64,000 nucleotides of DNA from Chionis minor (Eukaryota; Chordata; Aves; Charadriiformes; Chionididae): the NCBI GenBank assembly GCA_013398295.1, contig VZSF01006711.1:186001-250000 (forward strand). The letters are read 5' to 3'. Under the pieces are notes generated by a model. It saw only the letters and a list, made by a program, of their open reading frames with translations. It was not told where the DNA came from and did no database searches. Shown one piece after another: positions 46,660 through 59,221 of the stretch (within the stretch, counting starts at the first letter, position 1; each line of letters begins with the position of its first letter). The translations under genes and the position numbers were made by a program.

Positions 46660-49600
46660 TTGGACTAAGTGTTCACACGCGTCTCTCTGCTTTCTTCATT
46701 CAGGCGTACACTCGCAGAAGTCATCCTTTTTATTATTAACTGGTTAGTTTCCTGTATTTACAAAAACTACCTTTTTGCCTAGCAGTACAAGAAGCAAGTC
46801 AACATGACACCATTAGGAATAATTACATCTCAGTTTTTGCACAGAAATAACTTATTACCCTGGCAGCTGAAGCAAAATATGTCAGTCACAGACAGTTTTG
46901 CTTCCAAGACACCGCAACTTCCCTTATCAAAAGCCTAACAGACAGGATCTGATTGCTGCTTGCAACCTATGACTGGCAAGGGATTCATGTTAGCACTTCA
47001 GCAGACTCTGATGATACACTGCAAAATATCTTACCCTATTCTACATCCCTCCGAGATCATCACCAGATCACTTCGAAGCAAGTCGCTCCTCTCCAGTTGC
47101 TAACACACCATCAAAGGCTTCCAAGAGATCGCTCAGGAATAAAAGATCCTGTGCAGCAGTACCATTATGTTGCAAAAAATTCGAGGGAAGGAATTAGAGG
47201 CTGATTAAGAAAGATCATCAGCACTTCTGGGCAGGGACCTAACCCGTGCGCTGGGCAGATTTACGTTACACACGCTGTTGTGACAGATGCTTCTCAATCA
47301 CTGCTTGACTAACTGAAATTTATATCAAAACTATTTTACTCACCCTGGAGAATGTTAGATTACTTACATCCTTTGAGGCTCCAGTTCTGACCTATCCTGG
47401 GACGCGTTTCCCAAACACGTTTCAGCACATGCTGAAATCGCTGCCTGTCAAGGAGAGGTATCCTGGATCGCAGTTATCCCTCCGTGTCACCTCCTGGTGC
47501 CCAGTGACAAAGAAATCAGATGACAACCAGGCCCCTGCAGGGGCTGTGCTGCCAGGAGCACAAGGAGGCAGCAAAAGCAGGCGCAGGACAGCTCTGGCAC
47601 GTGTGTGAATAGCTCGTTAAAATGAATTGCACCCCGCATAACCAGAGAGGTGAATTCAGGATGTATAGACAGTGCCCAGCTTTTGAGATCTTGACTTTGC
47701 CAACTTACTAATGCCCTGAGCTCGGGGATTCTTAAAAAAAATTAACAGCTGAGAAGAAAAAATATCCAACAGTACTGATTTCTTACACATGTAATCAGCA
47801 GGATTTGGGTGTTCAGATCCCCAGCAAGTCCTTCAGTTAACCTACAATGAGGAGCAATAGAAAGCTGTTAAAGCTCTTGTGGACCTCCAGTACAGAGGGA
47901 TGGAGATGGCAACTGTCAGTTGTTTACAAGACAGCGGATTTAAATGCCTGATTAACAGCTCCAGCTCCACGTGCATCACACACTTCTTGCCATCCCCAAC
48001 CTCTCACTAATGTCCTCTTCAGCTCCTGCCTATCTCCTCCTCTGTCATCCTCAACAGCTCCTCCCAAACCACCTCCCATACCTGCTATTTCACCCACAGC
48101 TCTTCCCTCTTCTCCCGTTTTTCTCTACTCTTCCTCAATAATCAAACCCCAAGAGGCTGATTTTTTTGGCAGCTTCCTGCGCTATCTGGAACAAAAGGTG
48201 TTTCCAGCCACCCAGAAGCTCTAAGTCTAAACCAGCTCTCCTAAATATACTGCTAACATATTCCTTGTGCTTTGTATAATGCAAATATAGCCCCTTCTGA
48301 GAGTGTACTGGTTCTTATGCACCTGTCACGCTTAACTTGCTTTATCCACGTGCTGAGCACAAGCTTCCGCTCCCTTCACGCTGTATTTTAATGCTACATT
48401 TGGACATTTCCCAGTCTGCACATTCCCCTCCTGTATCTTATACCCACTTCCACCAGGCCTTTGATGGAGAGCAGCCAGACTGCTCATTAGCTCGTTAGGG
48501 AGCTGCTCATCAGTGCCCTTCCCAAGCGCCCCGTGATTTCGCTGGTAGAGCTGCAGTAATTGGGCTGCCTGTTTTTCCAGGCCAGGATTAGCATTGCTTC
48601 AGCCAAACGCTAACGGCTCATCCTGCGGCGTATCCCACCACCTCTCCTCAATGCCGTTGCAGTTTTGTCACCATTTTCAGGTTTATCCTGTGTATTTGTC
48701 AGGCAAATGGAAGAGTTTTAACAATTTGCTCTTGGCACTGCTTCTTGCCTTGCCTGCACTGGACGGAGGGTGGGAACAGGGATAACACATCCCTGCTCCA
48801 GAAATGACGCCCAGTAGCTGCCTCAGGTCTAGACAACTGCCTTAGAGAATTAAAAGCAAAATTCAAACCTGGCCAGCAAATATTTGAAAGCTTTGAACAT
48901 TTGATATAAAAACAGTTCCATGTTAATGGTGACAGCATGGGGGGGATTCTGCCTTTTCAAGAAGCAGCTGCTTCTCTCCGCTTGAGTCTTGTAACAGCCC
49001 TGGGAAGCTGGGCTCTTGCTCCTGGTCTGCATTGAGGAAAAGCCCAGCCCTGCCTTGCTTTGCCCTCCCTACTGCAGCCACAGATTGGAGCCGACGCAGC
49101 AGATCCCGTGCCAGGGCTGGACATGGATTCCCATGGCCTCCTCCTCCTCCTCTCTGCCAGAGAGTTTTGGCAGTGCCAGCACCACGTTTCATTCAAAAGC
49201 AGCTGGGATCCGTGAAGCAGGCAAGACTCCGCAGGAGATGGAAAGGAAACCAAGGATCTGTAAATAAATCCAGTCATACGGAGCGTGGCGGCAGCAGCAG
49301 GGTCTGTGCCAGGCTGCTCCCTTGCCTCCAGCCCATTTTGTGCTCACGCTGAGAGCCCACCATGCCGTGCAAAACCTCTCTGGTTCCTTCTACTGTTTGC
49401 AGGCTGTGCATCAACAAGAAGATGGAAACAACTTGCTCCCAGCTGGTTGGGTAAGAAAAACAGATGGGGTGTGACGGGATCCAGCACAGCGAGCCTGCTA
49501 CCGCAGGGACGCAGGCGGACTCTGAGCATTCAGGACGTTTTTGCTTTGGCCAGCCTTTGTTGCAAACAAAAAACCCCATCTTCCACAAATGATTGGAAAA

Positions 49601-50598
49601 TCAGTGGAAGAAGCTCTGAAGCCCAGCTCTAGGAATACGCAGAGTTGGTTCAAAAGAATATTCATGGGTACTTTATTTTTTTTTATCCAGTTCTAAAACT
49701 TACAAGGGAAATTCAGGCAAGTATCTTTCTGTTGCCGTGAGGAGAAGCTGCAAATGCTTTTGTCCTCCACGAGCTGATGTGCACTGGAGGGTCACAAATT
49801 CTGAACCACTGAAAATTAAATTCTAAAACCCATCAAGCTAAAATAAAATTCCTTGCAGGGGTGCTGGAGAGCTTGTTACAAGCAAAGATCAGAGCAGTGG
49901 AGTTTGCCATTTCCCCTGCAACTGCACTCACAATAGGTCAGAAAAAGAGGAAATAACTTCCAGCTCCTATTCCAGAATATTTTTGTTTCTCCCTCTGAAC
50001 ACCCTCCAGGCTTTCAACCTGGGACTTGGCTCGTGAGCTGCTCAGGGCTGCTCGGGCTTGTCTGCCGCACCAGCAAATGCCGAGAGAGAGAGAGCTCGAA
50101 CCTGCCTGCAGAGGCGAGTCCCCACAGGATCCCAGAGTGCAGGGAGAAAAGGGACAAAGCAGCCACGGAGTGGGATGGAGCTGTACCTGTCACAGGCCCA
50201 GGAAACAGACTGGAAAGATTAAAGTTCTTAGTTCTAATCCCCTCTGAGCAAGTTGCACTTCTTTATTTACTAGGGAATACACTAGTTACACTAAAATTTC
50301 TCAAAATACAGAGAGAAACTGTGTTTGCCAAGCTGTCACTCTGCTGAAGGCAGGTATGTAAGAACGTAACAAATGTAGGAGAGGTACTTTCTATACATAT
50401 TTGATCAAAAAATCCCTGTGCTTCTCAGCCCATTCTTTACTGCCATGCAAGCGCTGTTAGCGTATGGAGGGCTCAGAGGGTGGGATGCAAGGATAAGAGG
50501 ATGCCTATGGAGCAAAACTGTGCCAACCAAGCAGCGCTGCCAGAGCTGGTACAATGTAAAGTCACCACTGATCTGAAAGGACTTGGTAGGTTGGATGT
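46660..50598. other. No gene recognised; pyrimidine-rich stretch at 47985-48145
   Basis: Plus-strand C/T-rich, G-poor sequence lies at about 47985-48145. A GC-richer stretch at 48985-49530 has overlapping open frames on both strands (106 codons each way). No known domain, repeat family or RNA gene is recognised. Confidence 0.5.
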
Positions 50599-50971
50599 CA
50601 CAGAATCATAGACTATCCAGGCTTGGAAGGCACCTCTGGAGATCATCTAGTCCAACCCCTCTTCCAGAGCAGGGTCACCCACAGCAGGTTGCACAGGATG
50701 GCGTCCAGGCGGGTTGGGAACATCTCCAGAGTTGGAGATTGCATCGTCTCTATGGGCAGCTGGTGCCAGTGCTCTGCCACCCTCAAAGGAAAGAAGTTTT
50801 TCCTTACTTTAAGACTGAATTTCCCATGTTCCAGTTTGTGCCCGTTGCCCCTTGTCCTGTCACTGGGCTCCACTGAAAAGAGCCTGGCCCCATCCTCTTG
50901 CCACCCGCCCTTTCAATATTGACAAGCATCAATGAGATCCCCCCTCAGTCTTCTCTTCCCCAGCCTGTACC
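50599..50971 (-). mobile_element. CR1 LINE 3' fragment
   Basis: Inverted CR1: cacagaatcatagactatcc, then gagatcatctagtccaaccc, a gtttttccttactttaagac block, then cccgttgccccttgtcctgt, ending in cccctcagtcttctcttccc. It is the same subfamily as the sense copy at 59567, judged by the shared caggatggcgtccaggcggg-type block. The minus-strand frame at 50643-50873 retains ORF2 C-terminal residues ([19 protein letters not shown]). Confidence 0.95.
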
Positions 50972-53059
50972 TTCGCAGCAGTATTGATCAGGGCCATAAC
51001 AACACCTTGGGCATTTCTAGGCTGCATCTAACCTTACAAGCCCTTATGGGCTGCAGCCCCTTCTGTGTAGCTTCCCCTGGATGTTGGGAGCCCACCTTCT
51101 GCTCCTCGCTTTGTTTGCCTTGGCACAGAGCTGGACCAGTCCTGACTCCACAAGCACCCACCTGTTTGGCAACCAGGAAAAGAGCCATTCCCTGCCCTGA
51201 GCTGCCTGCTTCCCAGCAAACCTCCCATCCCACACCAGCACGCCTCAGCGCAGAAAGCACATTCCCCCCCACCAGGTCTCCCTAAGCCCACAAAACCCAC
51301 TTCACCACTCCCAGCCCATATGTGCTGTAAGACACCTAACAGAGATGGGGCAGCGCAGAACAGGCTGAGGTTCACCCCCCCAGGAGATTGTTTTGTACCA
51401 AGAAGCCTCACCTGGATTAAAGCTGTGGCGACAGCGCAGAGCCACGCTTTACAGCTCACCTTCAGAGGGGCGTTGCGTGCAGATGGAAAGAAGTGACAAA
51501 TTTCTGCAGAGCACATTCCTCTGGCAGACTGCTCTTAAAAAATGGAGGTAACTCAAAACAGATGAAAGGAGACGAATTGACGGTCAAAGTCCAGAGGAGA
51601 CTGTCAAAGGAGATTGATAAATATAACCCTTCAGAGCATCAGGGGCATGTGAATGAAGGACGTCAAAACACTGTGTCTAGAACTGAGACATCTTGAATAC
51701 AGCTGGAGCACTTCATGCAACTCCTGCACTCTCTTTTCCACCTGCTCTATTTTCCAGTTTGCCTAGTGAGGGAGGTAAAGCAGCTTTCTCAGCAGATATT
51801 TCTCTTATCCCCATAAGCCCCTTTTCAAGCATCATCTGCTTTCCTGTTCTACAGAGCAAGATGGGAACATTTTTTGCTTTCCGTGTTTCTATCCTCCCAC
51901 CAGTAGACTCGCTAGGAAAAGTCCTCTGTGCCCAAAGTGATCCTCAGTAATTGCCCAGCCTGTCTCTGGGTAAATACCATCATTAATCTCCGCTGACTCC
52001 AATAATTAACATTGTCCTGTTTGGGAAAGCTCTCCAGCTGTCACCTGTGTGTAATCTGAGAAGGTCCCAGTAAGAAGAGGGTCTGTGTGTATCTGCAGGG
52101 CACAGAGGATAAAAGTCTTTGTTCGTAGTCCCTGGACAAAGACATCCTGCCAAAGTGGTGGTGTAGCCATGCAGGAAGGGAACGGCTGTTGGATTGCATT
52201 GTCCTCACCGCCAGGGCCAGAGTGGAGATTGCTCATTCTCCGATATCATGTTGGCTTGGAGATGGTGCTGAGAAAAGACAGCAGGTGAAGAAGAGGAAGA
52301 GCCGTCAGCATGGCTGGGAGGTTCCTGGGGAGGTCGCTGGCCTGCAGCAGGGAACAATTTGCAGCCCAGAAGCAGAGGTGACAGAGAAAGATCCACAAGG
52401 AACTTGTTTCAACCCAGAAAGCCAGGTCTAATCTGCAAAGAAGATTTGAGGTTTTGTACTGGAGTTAATCTTGCTGGTTTTGTCCTACTTTGTTATTCTT
52501 GTGTTCTAATCAAATGCAGCCTCAGCCATTAGGAGCCTTCAGTATTATTAGCTACGTTCATTTCAAAAAACCAAACAGGAACACAAATCTTCCAGCCCAG
52601 GGCTCTGGGATTGCTGCTGCACCGAGTGCCCCCGTTCAGCCTGGCTCTTAGTAACTGGCAATGAATGTGGGGCCAGAGTCATGCTAGCGATTAATTTATA
52701 CCCATAATCCAACTGCAATTGCTTTATGTTTGAACATTCCATGCGAGCTTTAAGGTACATGTGTTCAGGCAGTTTTCTTCTGAGGAAAGACTGCAGTGTC
52801 TAGCATGTCTAAATGTAGTCTTCAGTAAGTAAAAAAGGTGATTTTTTTGTCCCAGAAGTGCATTAACCATAGTACTCCTGACCGTATCGTCCCTAGATCT
52901 TATCAGCGTGCCTCGTCAATGCACTTCCTGCGCGGGAGATCTTGGTTTTGCGGAAAAAGGTATTAGCAGTTCAGCATAAGGTGCGCTGCTTTTGGCGTTT
53001 AGCGCTGATGTAACACTCCTGCTCGGCGCGAGGACCAGAAGAGTTGGTTGCCCTGGGGG
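50972..53059. other. No gene recognised
   Basis: Includes a 160-codon minus frame at 51034-51516 with no recognisable domain. CpG density rises from about 52910 as the ancient repeat is approached. Confidence 0.5.
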
Positions 53060-53520
53060 CAATGAAAGCTTCCTTCCCTCCGGATGCAGGGCAGGAGGAC
53101 TGCCTTTGTGAAACACATGCAGGAGGCACCTAGCCGAGATGGTCCAAAGGAGCCCTGGCAAGGGGCTGTGCTCAGTGCTGCAGAGGAAGGCAAAAACCCC
53201 CAGGGACACTTGCCAATCCATCCTGGGTGGGGGGGAAAGCCTTCCTCCCCCCACCTGCAAGGCATGAGAAGCCATCTTCATGGGGCATGAGCAGCAGGCA
53301 GTAACCTGGACAAAAAACAGAGAAGCCCTGACGAGGTCATGCTCAGTGCTGCAGAGGAAGGTAAAAAACTCCCAGGGACCAGTGCCAATCATCTGCCGTG
53401 GGGGAAAATTCCTTCCTGACTCCAGAGCTGGTGATCGTTGGTTCCCTGAGTATTTGAGCAAGACCTGCCTCCATGTCCTACAGGCTGGTCGTGCCTCCCA
53501 GAAGATGCCCAAGCCCTATT
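53060..53520 (-). mobile_element. Ancient sauropsid repeat (CR1-associated, 3' UTR-like) with tandem units
   Basis: Read on the minus strand, it shows cttgctcaaatactcaggg, then gtcaggaaggaattttcccc, then gattggcactggtccctggg, then ttttttaccttcctctgcag. I recall this order of blocks from dispersed repeats of turtles and crocodilians that end in a CR1-type tail. The unit recurs: gctcagtgctgcagaggaag starts at 53170 and again at 53341, a period of 171 bases. A weaker third partial unit (cttccttccctccggatgca) sits near 53070. Because 171 is a multiple of three, a 198-codon minus frame stays open through the units; I regard that as a by-product. The family name is not certain. Confidence 0.6.
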
Positions 53521-54176
53521 CTCCCTCAGCCTGGAGCCACCTCAAGGGCTTCCCAAAGTGGCAAAATGCTCCTGGCCTGATCGGCCTTGGGGCAAGGATC
53601 CTTCCTGTTCCCAGCAGAACACCAGTAGGTGTTCCAAAGCACTGGGATCCCTTGCATCATCTATGCATGCCGTTTCTGCCACTGGCTGCGCAGGGCATGA
53701 GGACAGCTAGCTCTGCAGTGCTCCGCAAGAAAGCATTCCCTTTCTTCACTGCTATCCAGCTGAAAAGGCCTGATAGCCTTGGGCATTTCCAGGGGTTCTT
53801 CTCGTCTCCTGATGAGCTGGCATCTGTTCTCTGAAGGCTGAGGCAGGATCACAGTCCACCAGATAAGCTTTAAATGTGGCCCCACAAGGAGCTGGCCTGT
53901 CAGCGGAGAACCTCCAGTAGCTTCATCCAACCTCCAGTCTTCCTCCCTCAGCTCCCTCCAAGTAATTCCACTGGCTCCTCAAAGACTACCTCAGATGCCT
54001 TTGGGCTGCTCCCAGGCCAGCTCCGTCCTGACCACAAAGCCAGACAGGCTGGCACGGGAGGATGCCCCCTTTGTCCTGCCCCAGGGCATTGTGACTGATG
54101 GGTGGTGGCACAGTGACACAAGGGTGATGGACCACCCACTGTCCCTCCACCTGCCAAACTTCCAGAAGGTCTTTGG
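53521..54176. other. No gene recognised; GC-rich
   Basis: GC-rich sequence with overlapping open frames on both strands (126 codons minus at 53986-54366). No domain is recognised. It may be further decayed repeat sequence. Confidence 0.45.
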
Positions 54177-54827
54177 GTGCTGGCCCCGAGGCAGACCTGT
54201 GCCCAGGAGGCCCAGGGGGCCGTCCCTGTCTTGGTGGCCACCCACTGGATGCAGTTGCTGAGCATCCCTGACATGTCCTCTGCCACGCAGCTCCCAAGGA
54301 TGAACCTAGTGCTGTTACTTTTCTCTCAGGCCATGGCAGAAACCAGCCCCGCAGCCCAGAGGCCACCCCCTATCAGCTGTCCCCTCTCTGCACCAGAGCT
54401 AAGGTCCACACAGCCACGCAGTGAGGAAGAGGAGAGACTTGATCTCGCTGGATACAAACCCCTTTTGGGGGGCATAAGGTGGGGCGAGGGGGATGATTTC
54501 AGTAGCCACAGCCTGGAGGAAAGCCAAAGTGTACCCACAGCCATAGGTTGGGATGGACAGTGCCGGCAGACCGCCATGGACCTTACACGGGCTTTGAAAA
54601 CACAAGTGAGCAGGGATCACACTGCTGTGGTGGACAGGTTGGTTGTTCTCAGAGCTGGAACATGTGGATCCATGCCCAAAGCACAGCAAGGCAAACAACA
54701 ACTCTTCCAAACTGTAAAAATTGCCCATTGCTGCTATCGCTGTCATATCCCCTTTTCCCACCGAAAACAAGCTGTGCAGGTGGCCGTGTTTGTACAGGAG
54801 ACAAAGCGTACTTCAGCCATGGGGTAG
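54177..54827 (+). other. Longest open frame (216 codons), probably non-coding
   Basis: Open from an ATG at 54177 to a stop at 54825-54827. The predicted product has no signal peptide, no recognisable domain and no internal repeat. Composition drifts from hydrophobic and mixed at the start to Ser/Arg/Glu-rich in the middle. Competing frames of 83 to 138 codons overlap it on both strands, which is what GC-rich non-coding DNA gives. No TATA box or poly-A signal brackets it. Length alone is only marginally above chance for 64 kb. Confidence 0.08.
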
Positions 54828-55206
54828 AACTTTCAGAGCCCATTTGTGACTTTAACCTTTCAAAGACTTATTTGCCTACCTCAATTTGTGGGGAGATGTT
54901 GAGATCTTACCTAAAACCCTGGCAAATATCTTCTTCCTTTAGGATTTGGTATTTTGAGTACTGACAGTAAGGAAGAAACTATTCTTGCTATTTTGTACGT
55001 TGGTGTCAAAATTGGTATGTATGTTCAGACTATGTAAATAAGAGCACTGATACCATACACATTCATTTGGTTGTGGTGATGCCAGAGGTGGAAAAAAGGG
55101 GTTTGGTTCCTTTAGCAGGAATTGTGCAGAGACATAGAGATCACTCGTGATTTCCTCACCATTCCTTACCAATGCACCAAAGGCCATTTGCTACCACACT
55201 CTTTAC
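54828..55206. other. No gene recognised
   Basis: AT-moderate spacer between the open frame and the CR1. Confidence 0.5.
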
Positions 55207-55513
55207 AGAATCATAGAATCACTTGGGTTGGAAGTGACCTTCAAGATCATTGAGTCCGACCATAAACCTATGCCAAAACCACCCCTAACCCATGTCCCTC
55301 AGCACCACGTCTGCCCGTCTTTTAAATACCTCCAAGGACGGCGATTCCACCACCTCCCTGGGCAGCCTGTTCCAATGCCTGATAACCCTTTTGGGAAAGA
55401 AGTTTTTCCTAATATCCAACCTAAACCTCCCCTGGCACAACTTGAGGACATTTCCTCTTGTCCTATCGCTTGTTACTTGGGAGAAGAGATTGACCCCCAC
55501 CTCGCTATAACCG
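55207..55513 (-). mobile_element. CR1 LINE 3' fragment, J-type
   Basis: Inverted CR1: agaatcatagaatcacttgg, then gaccttcaagatcattgagt, then cctccctgggcagcctgttc, then caacctaaacctcccctggc, ending near cccccacctcgctataa. Its tail is nearly identical to the nested insert at 43487-43538, so the two belong to the same burst. On the minus strand, 55285-55500 keeps the last 71 ORF2 codons, through [11 protein letters not shown] and ADVVLRDMG to the native stop. Confidence 0.95.
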
Positions 55514-57704
55514 AGGCAAGGTCTTCCTCTTGGAAAGAGGTCCTGAATTGTTTTATGTTATTTGACGTACTTTTTCTTGCACTTTAATAGCTCTTTTCCT
55601 TCTTTGCCCCTCATCCCTTGTTCAAAATGCTACCAAGGGGTTGCTGGTTCATTTGTCACTCAACAGATTCCCTCGTTCATGTCCAAACTTCTGCTAAACA
55701 GGAATTCTGGGTTCTCCTACAGAAATGAACTCCTTAATGAACAAAGGGAAACATCCCTTTTGGCCCCGAGCTCAGCGGTGCTACATGCATGTGCAGCATA
55801 ACACAATCTCCTACAACTCCAATTATGTGTTCAGACCTCTCTGTACAGACCTGCTGCAGCTCGGGTATCTCAAGTCTGCTCTGGGGATTGGACAGGTGAA
55901 CTAGCTCAAAATCATTGATTTAATTGGAGATCAATATGCTCAAAATGGAACTATCAGTTTCCGCAAAGGTGTGACATACTGTGGCATTTAAGGCCGAGCT
56001 AAGTAGAATTGCTTCTATTGCATTGCGCGGAATACTAACAGGAATTGATTTCACCCTGTGAAGGCCTGTGTCTGTGTATTCAATGGCTGAGGGGTTTTTT
56101 TGGTGGTTGTTCCTGATTTTGAACGCTTTGCCTAATCCCATGTTTGAAGCAGATGAGAGGGAGAATCGAGAAACTCTGTGTAACATCAAGCCCAGGTTGC
56201 ACCAGTGAGGAGGATTCAGCTCCAAAGACAGTGTTAGAAGCTGGAGTCCAAAGCAACTTCTACATTTTCTCTCTCCTTGTGCCAGCACAATGCTGTCTCT
56301 GAAGTGAGAGCTGCTCCAGTCAGATGCACAAAGCGGGAGGACAGCTTTTTTTGATGTGTGCATCACAGAACGACATACTGGAAGAATTCATGCTCTAGTC
56401 CAGCTGCTCATAAAGCCACCTAGCTGACACAGCACGTCTTGGGGACTCTGCTGGCCTCTCAAGGCTCCTTGTGTGAGGTGGCACTTTCATCCTCACCTCT
56501 TGGAGAATTTTTCTTCCAGGATGCTGCAGGCAAGGTCTGACAAGAAAAGCCCATATAAAACCTGTCTGAGATGAAGTACCAGTCAAGGAAGAGGATAAAT
56601 GGCTGCAAATGAGGGATGCTACCATCTTAATAACACAAACCACACATTCCAAAAATGAGCAAACCATTAGCAGTGACTGGACTTGGAGAACCAGGGCTGA
56701 GATAGGAACTCTCTCTGTTTTCCATACATTACAAATAAGCTGGCGTGATCTGCCTGGATATTCAGGCTAAAGAACTAATCGAGCCCAAGATGCCAGACTC
56801 CTGTTTTCAGTGGAGATGGTGCATTTGGGTAACAGCTCAGGCACACAGAGGCAGTCAGAGGAGAAGCTGCTACCCTGTTAACCAAAAAGTGTAACTCCAG
56901 CCTCATAGACAAGGGAAGAAGATGACTGTGACTTGAGATATTTTTTCTGCCTCATCTAATAATGATTTGCTCATCCTTTTCTTTTGTTCAGAGAATATTC
57001 ATTAACCGGGGAACCGAAGCAGGTGGCAGCACTCTAGTTTGACATGTGCCGCAGTCCAGGGGGGACTCGTCTCTTTGCTCAGTCAGATTTTGTTTTTCCC
57101 ACGTCATATCTGTCGCGCTGTGTCCCTTCATCCTCGGCTGCCATAAGGTGCTCAGGGGCTCATCGCTGACTGGGTTCAAGAGCTAAGAGAAGGTTTAGTC
57201 ACAGCTTTATCTCATCAGTCTGGGGAGTGCTCAAATCTCACATTAGATGGATGTCCTTATCTGTGATTATGCACAGATTTCTCCTGTATTGCCAGACTAG
57301 AGGAAAACAAGGCTCGGGTTATTTTTGCATCCCCTGAGGCTGGAATGTCACTTCATTCACACTCACAAAAGCTCAGAGTCACTCCATTAGTTAGAGTAAT
57401 TCCAGCCGGCCCAAAATCCGAGGGGAGCCAGGCACCGAGTGGGCTGGGAGCGAACCTCTGCTGTCAACAGCTGGAAAGAAAGAAAATAATCCACTCCAGC
57501 GATTACGTCCCTAACACGACGCAAGGTAATATTTTGCAATAATCTTGCTCAGAGTGTTTTCCACAGGCACTTGCTCTGGTGCGAGCTGCGGTGCCGATTC
57601 CACTGCCAGCGTGTATTTCCATAGCTCAACCCTGCAAAAGAAGAGAGACATTAGTGTCAGTGTTGAAAAATTCATATTCGGATTCACTGCTTTAGCTTGC
57701 CAGG
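55514..57704. other. No gene recognised
   Basis: Includes a 148-codon minus frame at 55920-56366 without a recognisable motif. No named repeat is seen. Confidence 0.5.
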
Positions 57705-57850
57705 GATTTTAAGACCAGAATGGCCCATTCCGATTATCTAGCCTGATCTTCCCAATAACCCAGGCAAGCACAGTTCACACCTGAATTTCTACATCAAAGC
57801 CAATGACTGGCAGCAGAACTGGGTTTAAAAAGGACACCGGACCTCAGTTC
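57705..57850 (-). mobile_element. Ancient CR1 3' tail, sauropsid type
   Basis: The plus strand reads ttttaagaccagaatggccc, then attccgattatctagcctga, then tcttcccaataacccaggca, and a later segment near gaatttctacatcaaagcc. This follows the inverted 3' end of old CR1 families common in turtles and crocodilians (ccagaagggaccattatgat... then catctagtctgacctcctgt). It is distinct from the bird-specific tails and shows many substitutions, as expected for an insertion predating modern birds. It carries no coding remnant. The right edge is uncertain. Confidence 0.65.
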
Positions 57851-58789
57851 AAGATACTCCATCCATATCCACACGGCAGTAACCTGACTCGGTGATTTAA
57901 GTACTGCCACTGCCCAAATATGATCTTTACTTCTATTTGAACACATCAAACTTTTACCTACAGCCAAATTCCTGTTATTTACAGATTGTACACGGTAACT
58001 TCTATTAAGTTGGATAATTTCCTGCAATAACAAATGAACCTACGATTTCAGTGGTTATGGATCATACCTGCTTGTCAAAAAAGGAAATTGGAAGGCATTT
58101 CACCTGACAAAAGATGAGTTAGAGATTGCAGGTCGCCCGTGCCAAGTGCAAGGACGTTGATACTTGAAGCAGTGGGAAGTGTAGGAAGAGTGCTTTCGTG
58201 GTTGTTGTGAAGATCGTGATTGATACAGGTGTAATCGAATGAAGAAAAAATGATTGATATGTTTATTATTTGAAGCTCAGTTTCAACCATTTTGACTCAG
58301 CCTTAAACGCATTAGGCTTTGTTTCCACTTAAGGGAGACACTGCTCAGCTAATTGCATTTGGAGGCTGTAGGCTCTGACTCTGAATTTAGAGAAGGTCCA
58401 GCTCCGAGAAGTATGGAGTACTTCCCAGTAAGAAATTAGTCAGGCTCTGCAGCATCACAGTCTGTTTCTGTAATGAATAATGCTCAGGAACATGCAGCAG
58501 CAACTTCCTACTAAATGGGATATTGTTTCAAGAAAAAATTGAAATAGAAAAATGAAATCTCTTTTGCTACATTTGTGAGGCTGTTTATCTGAACAATCCA
58601 CCACAATCGCTATCAAGTATTTTATCCAACCAAATCTGATTTTTCCCAGCAGGGGGGAAAAAAAGGCGGGGGGACGGACAGACTTGGGTTAAAAAACCCC
58701 ATCACCTAGCAAGGGTTAAATACCCTTTTAATTTCTCACTGTTGTGCTCTCTGGGCCACTAATCAACACAGAGTTACCAGCTGACCTTC
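57851..58789. other. No gene recognised
   Basis: Unique-looking DNA. An A/G-rich patch lies at 58655-58670. Confidence 0.5.
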
Positions 58790-59170
58790 CCAGATTTTTA
58801 AGATGGTCCTTTAGGAATTCATGATTAATGCATAATCTTCTTCATGAAGCAGTTCCTGCTGCAACACCAACATACTCACAAAGGTTAGTCAACTAATGAG
58901 ACTTCATCACAAAACCTGTGAATGAAAGAGAGGAGGAAGATGATTTATTTAAGTGGGTAAATGGCTGCAAACAAAGAAGGCATCTTCAGCAATTCCTGAA
59001 TTTACTTACTTCTTAAGAAAAAATGTTCAGTCTCCTTTAAGGATGACATATCTATGACAAGATTTCTTTTTAAATGCTATTTTGTTTAATAAATCATGTA
59101 AATTCCAGCATGTAAACTAGAGCATTACAGACAGGCTTGTAAATAATTAACATGCATGAAAGGGGAGAAA
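58790..59170. promoter_or_regulatory. AT-rich stretch with homeodomain/POU-like motifs, possible enhancer
   Basis: Dense TAAT and ATTA cores occur here. They include a near-palindromic GATTAATGCATAATC at 58823-58837 and AAATAATTAACATGCATG at 59141-59158. There is no simple repeat, no CpG and no coding signal. The composition resembles vertebrate conserved developmental enhancers. It lies just upstream of a TATA-like box and donor at 59222-59320. Conservation cannot be assessed from one sequence. Confidence 0.18.
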
Positions 59171-59221
59171 ATACCCAATTCAGCAAATCAGGCAGGAAGC
59201 TGATTGTTTACTCTCCCGAGG

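Noticed and set aside
52916..53512. 198-codon minus frame with an apparent internal protein repeat
   Set aside because: The repeat is DNA-level, from an ancient interspersed element whose 171-bp spacing happens to keep the frame; no recognisable protein family.
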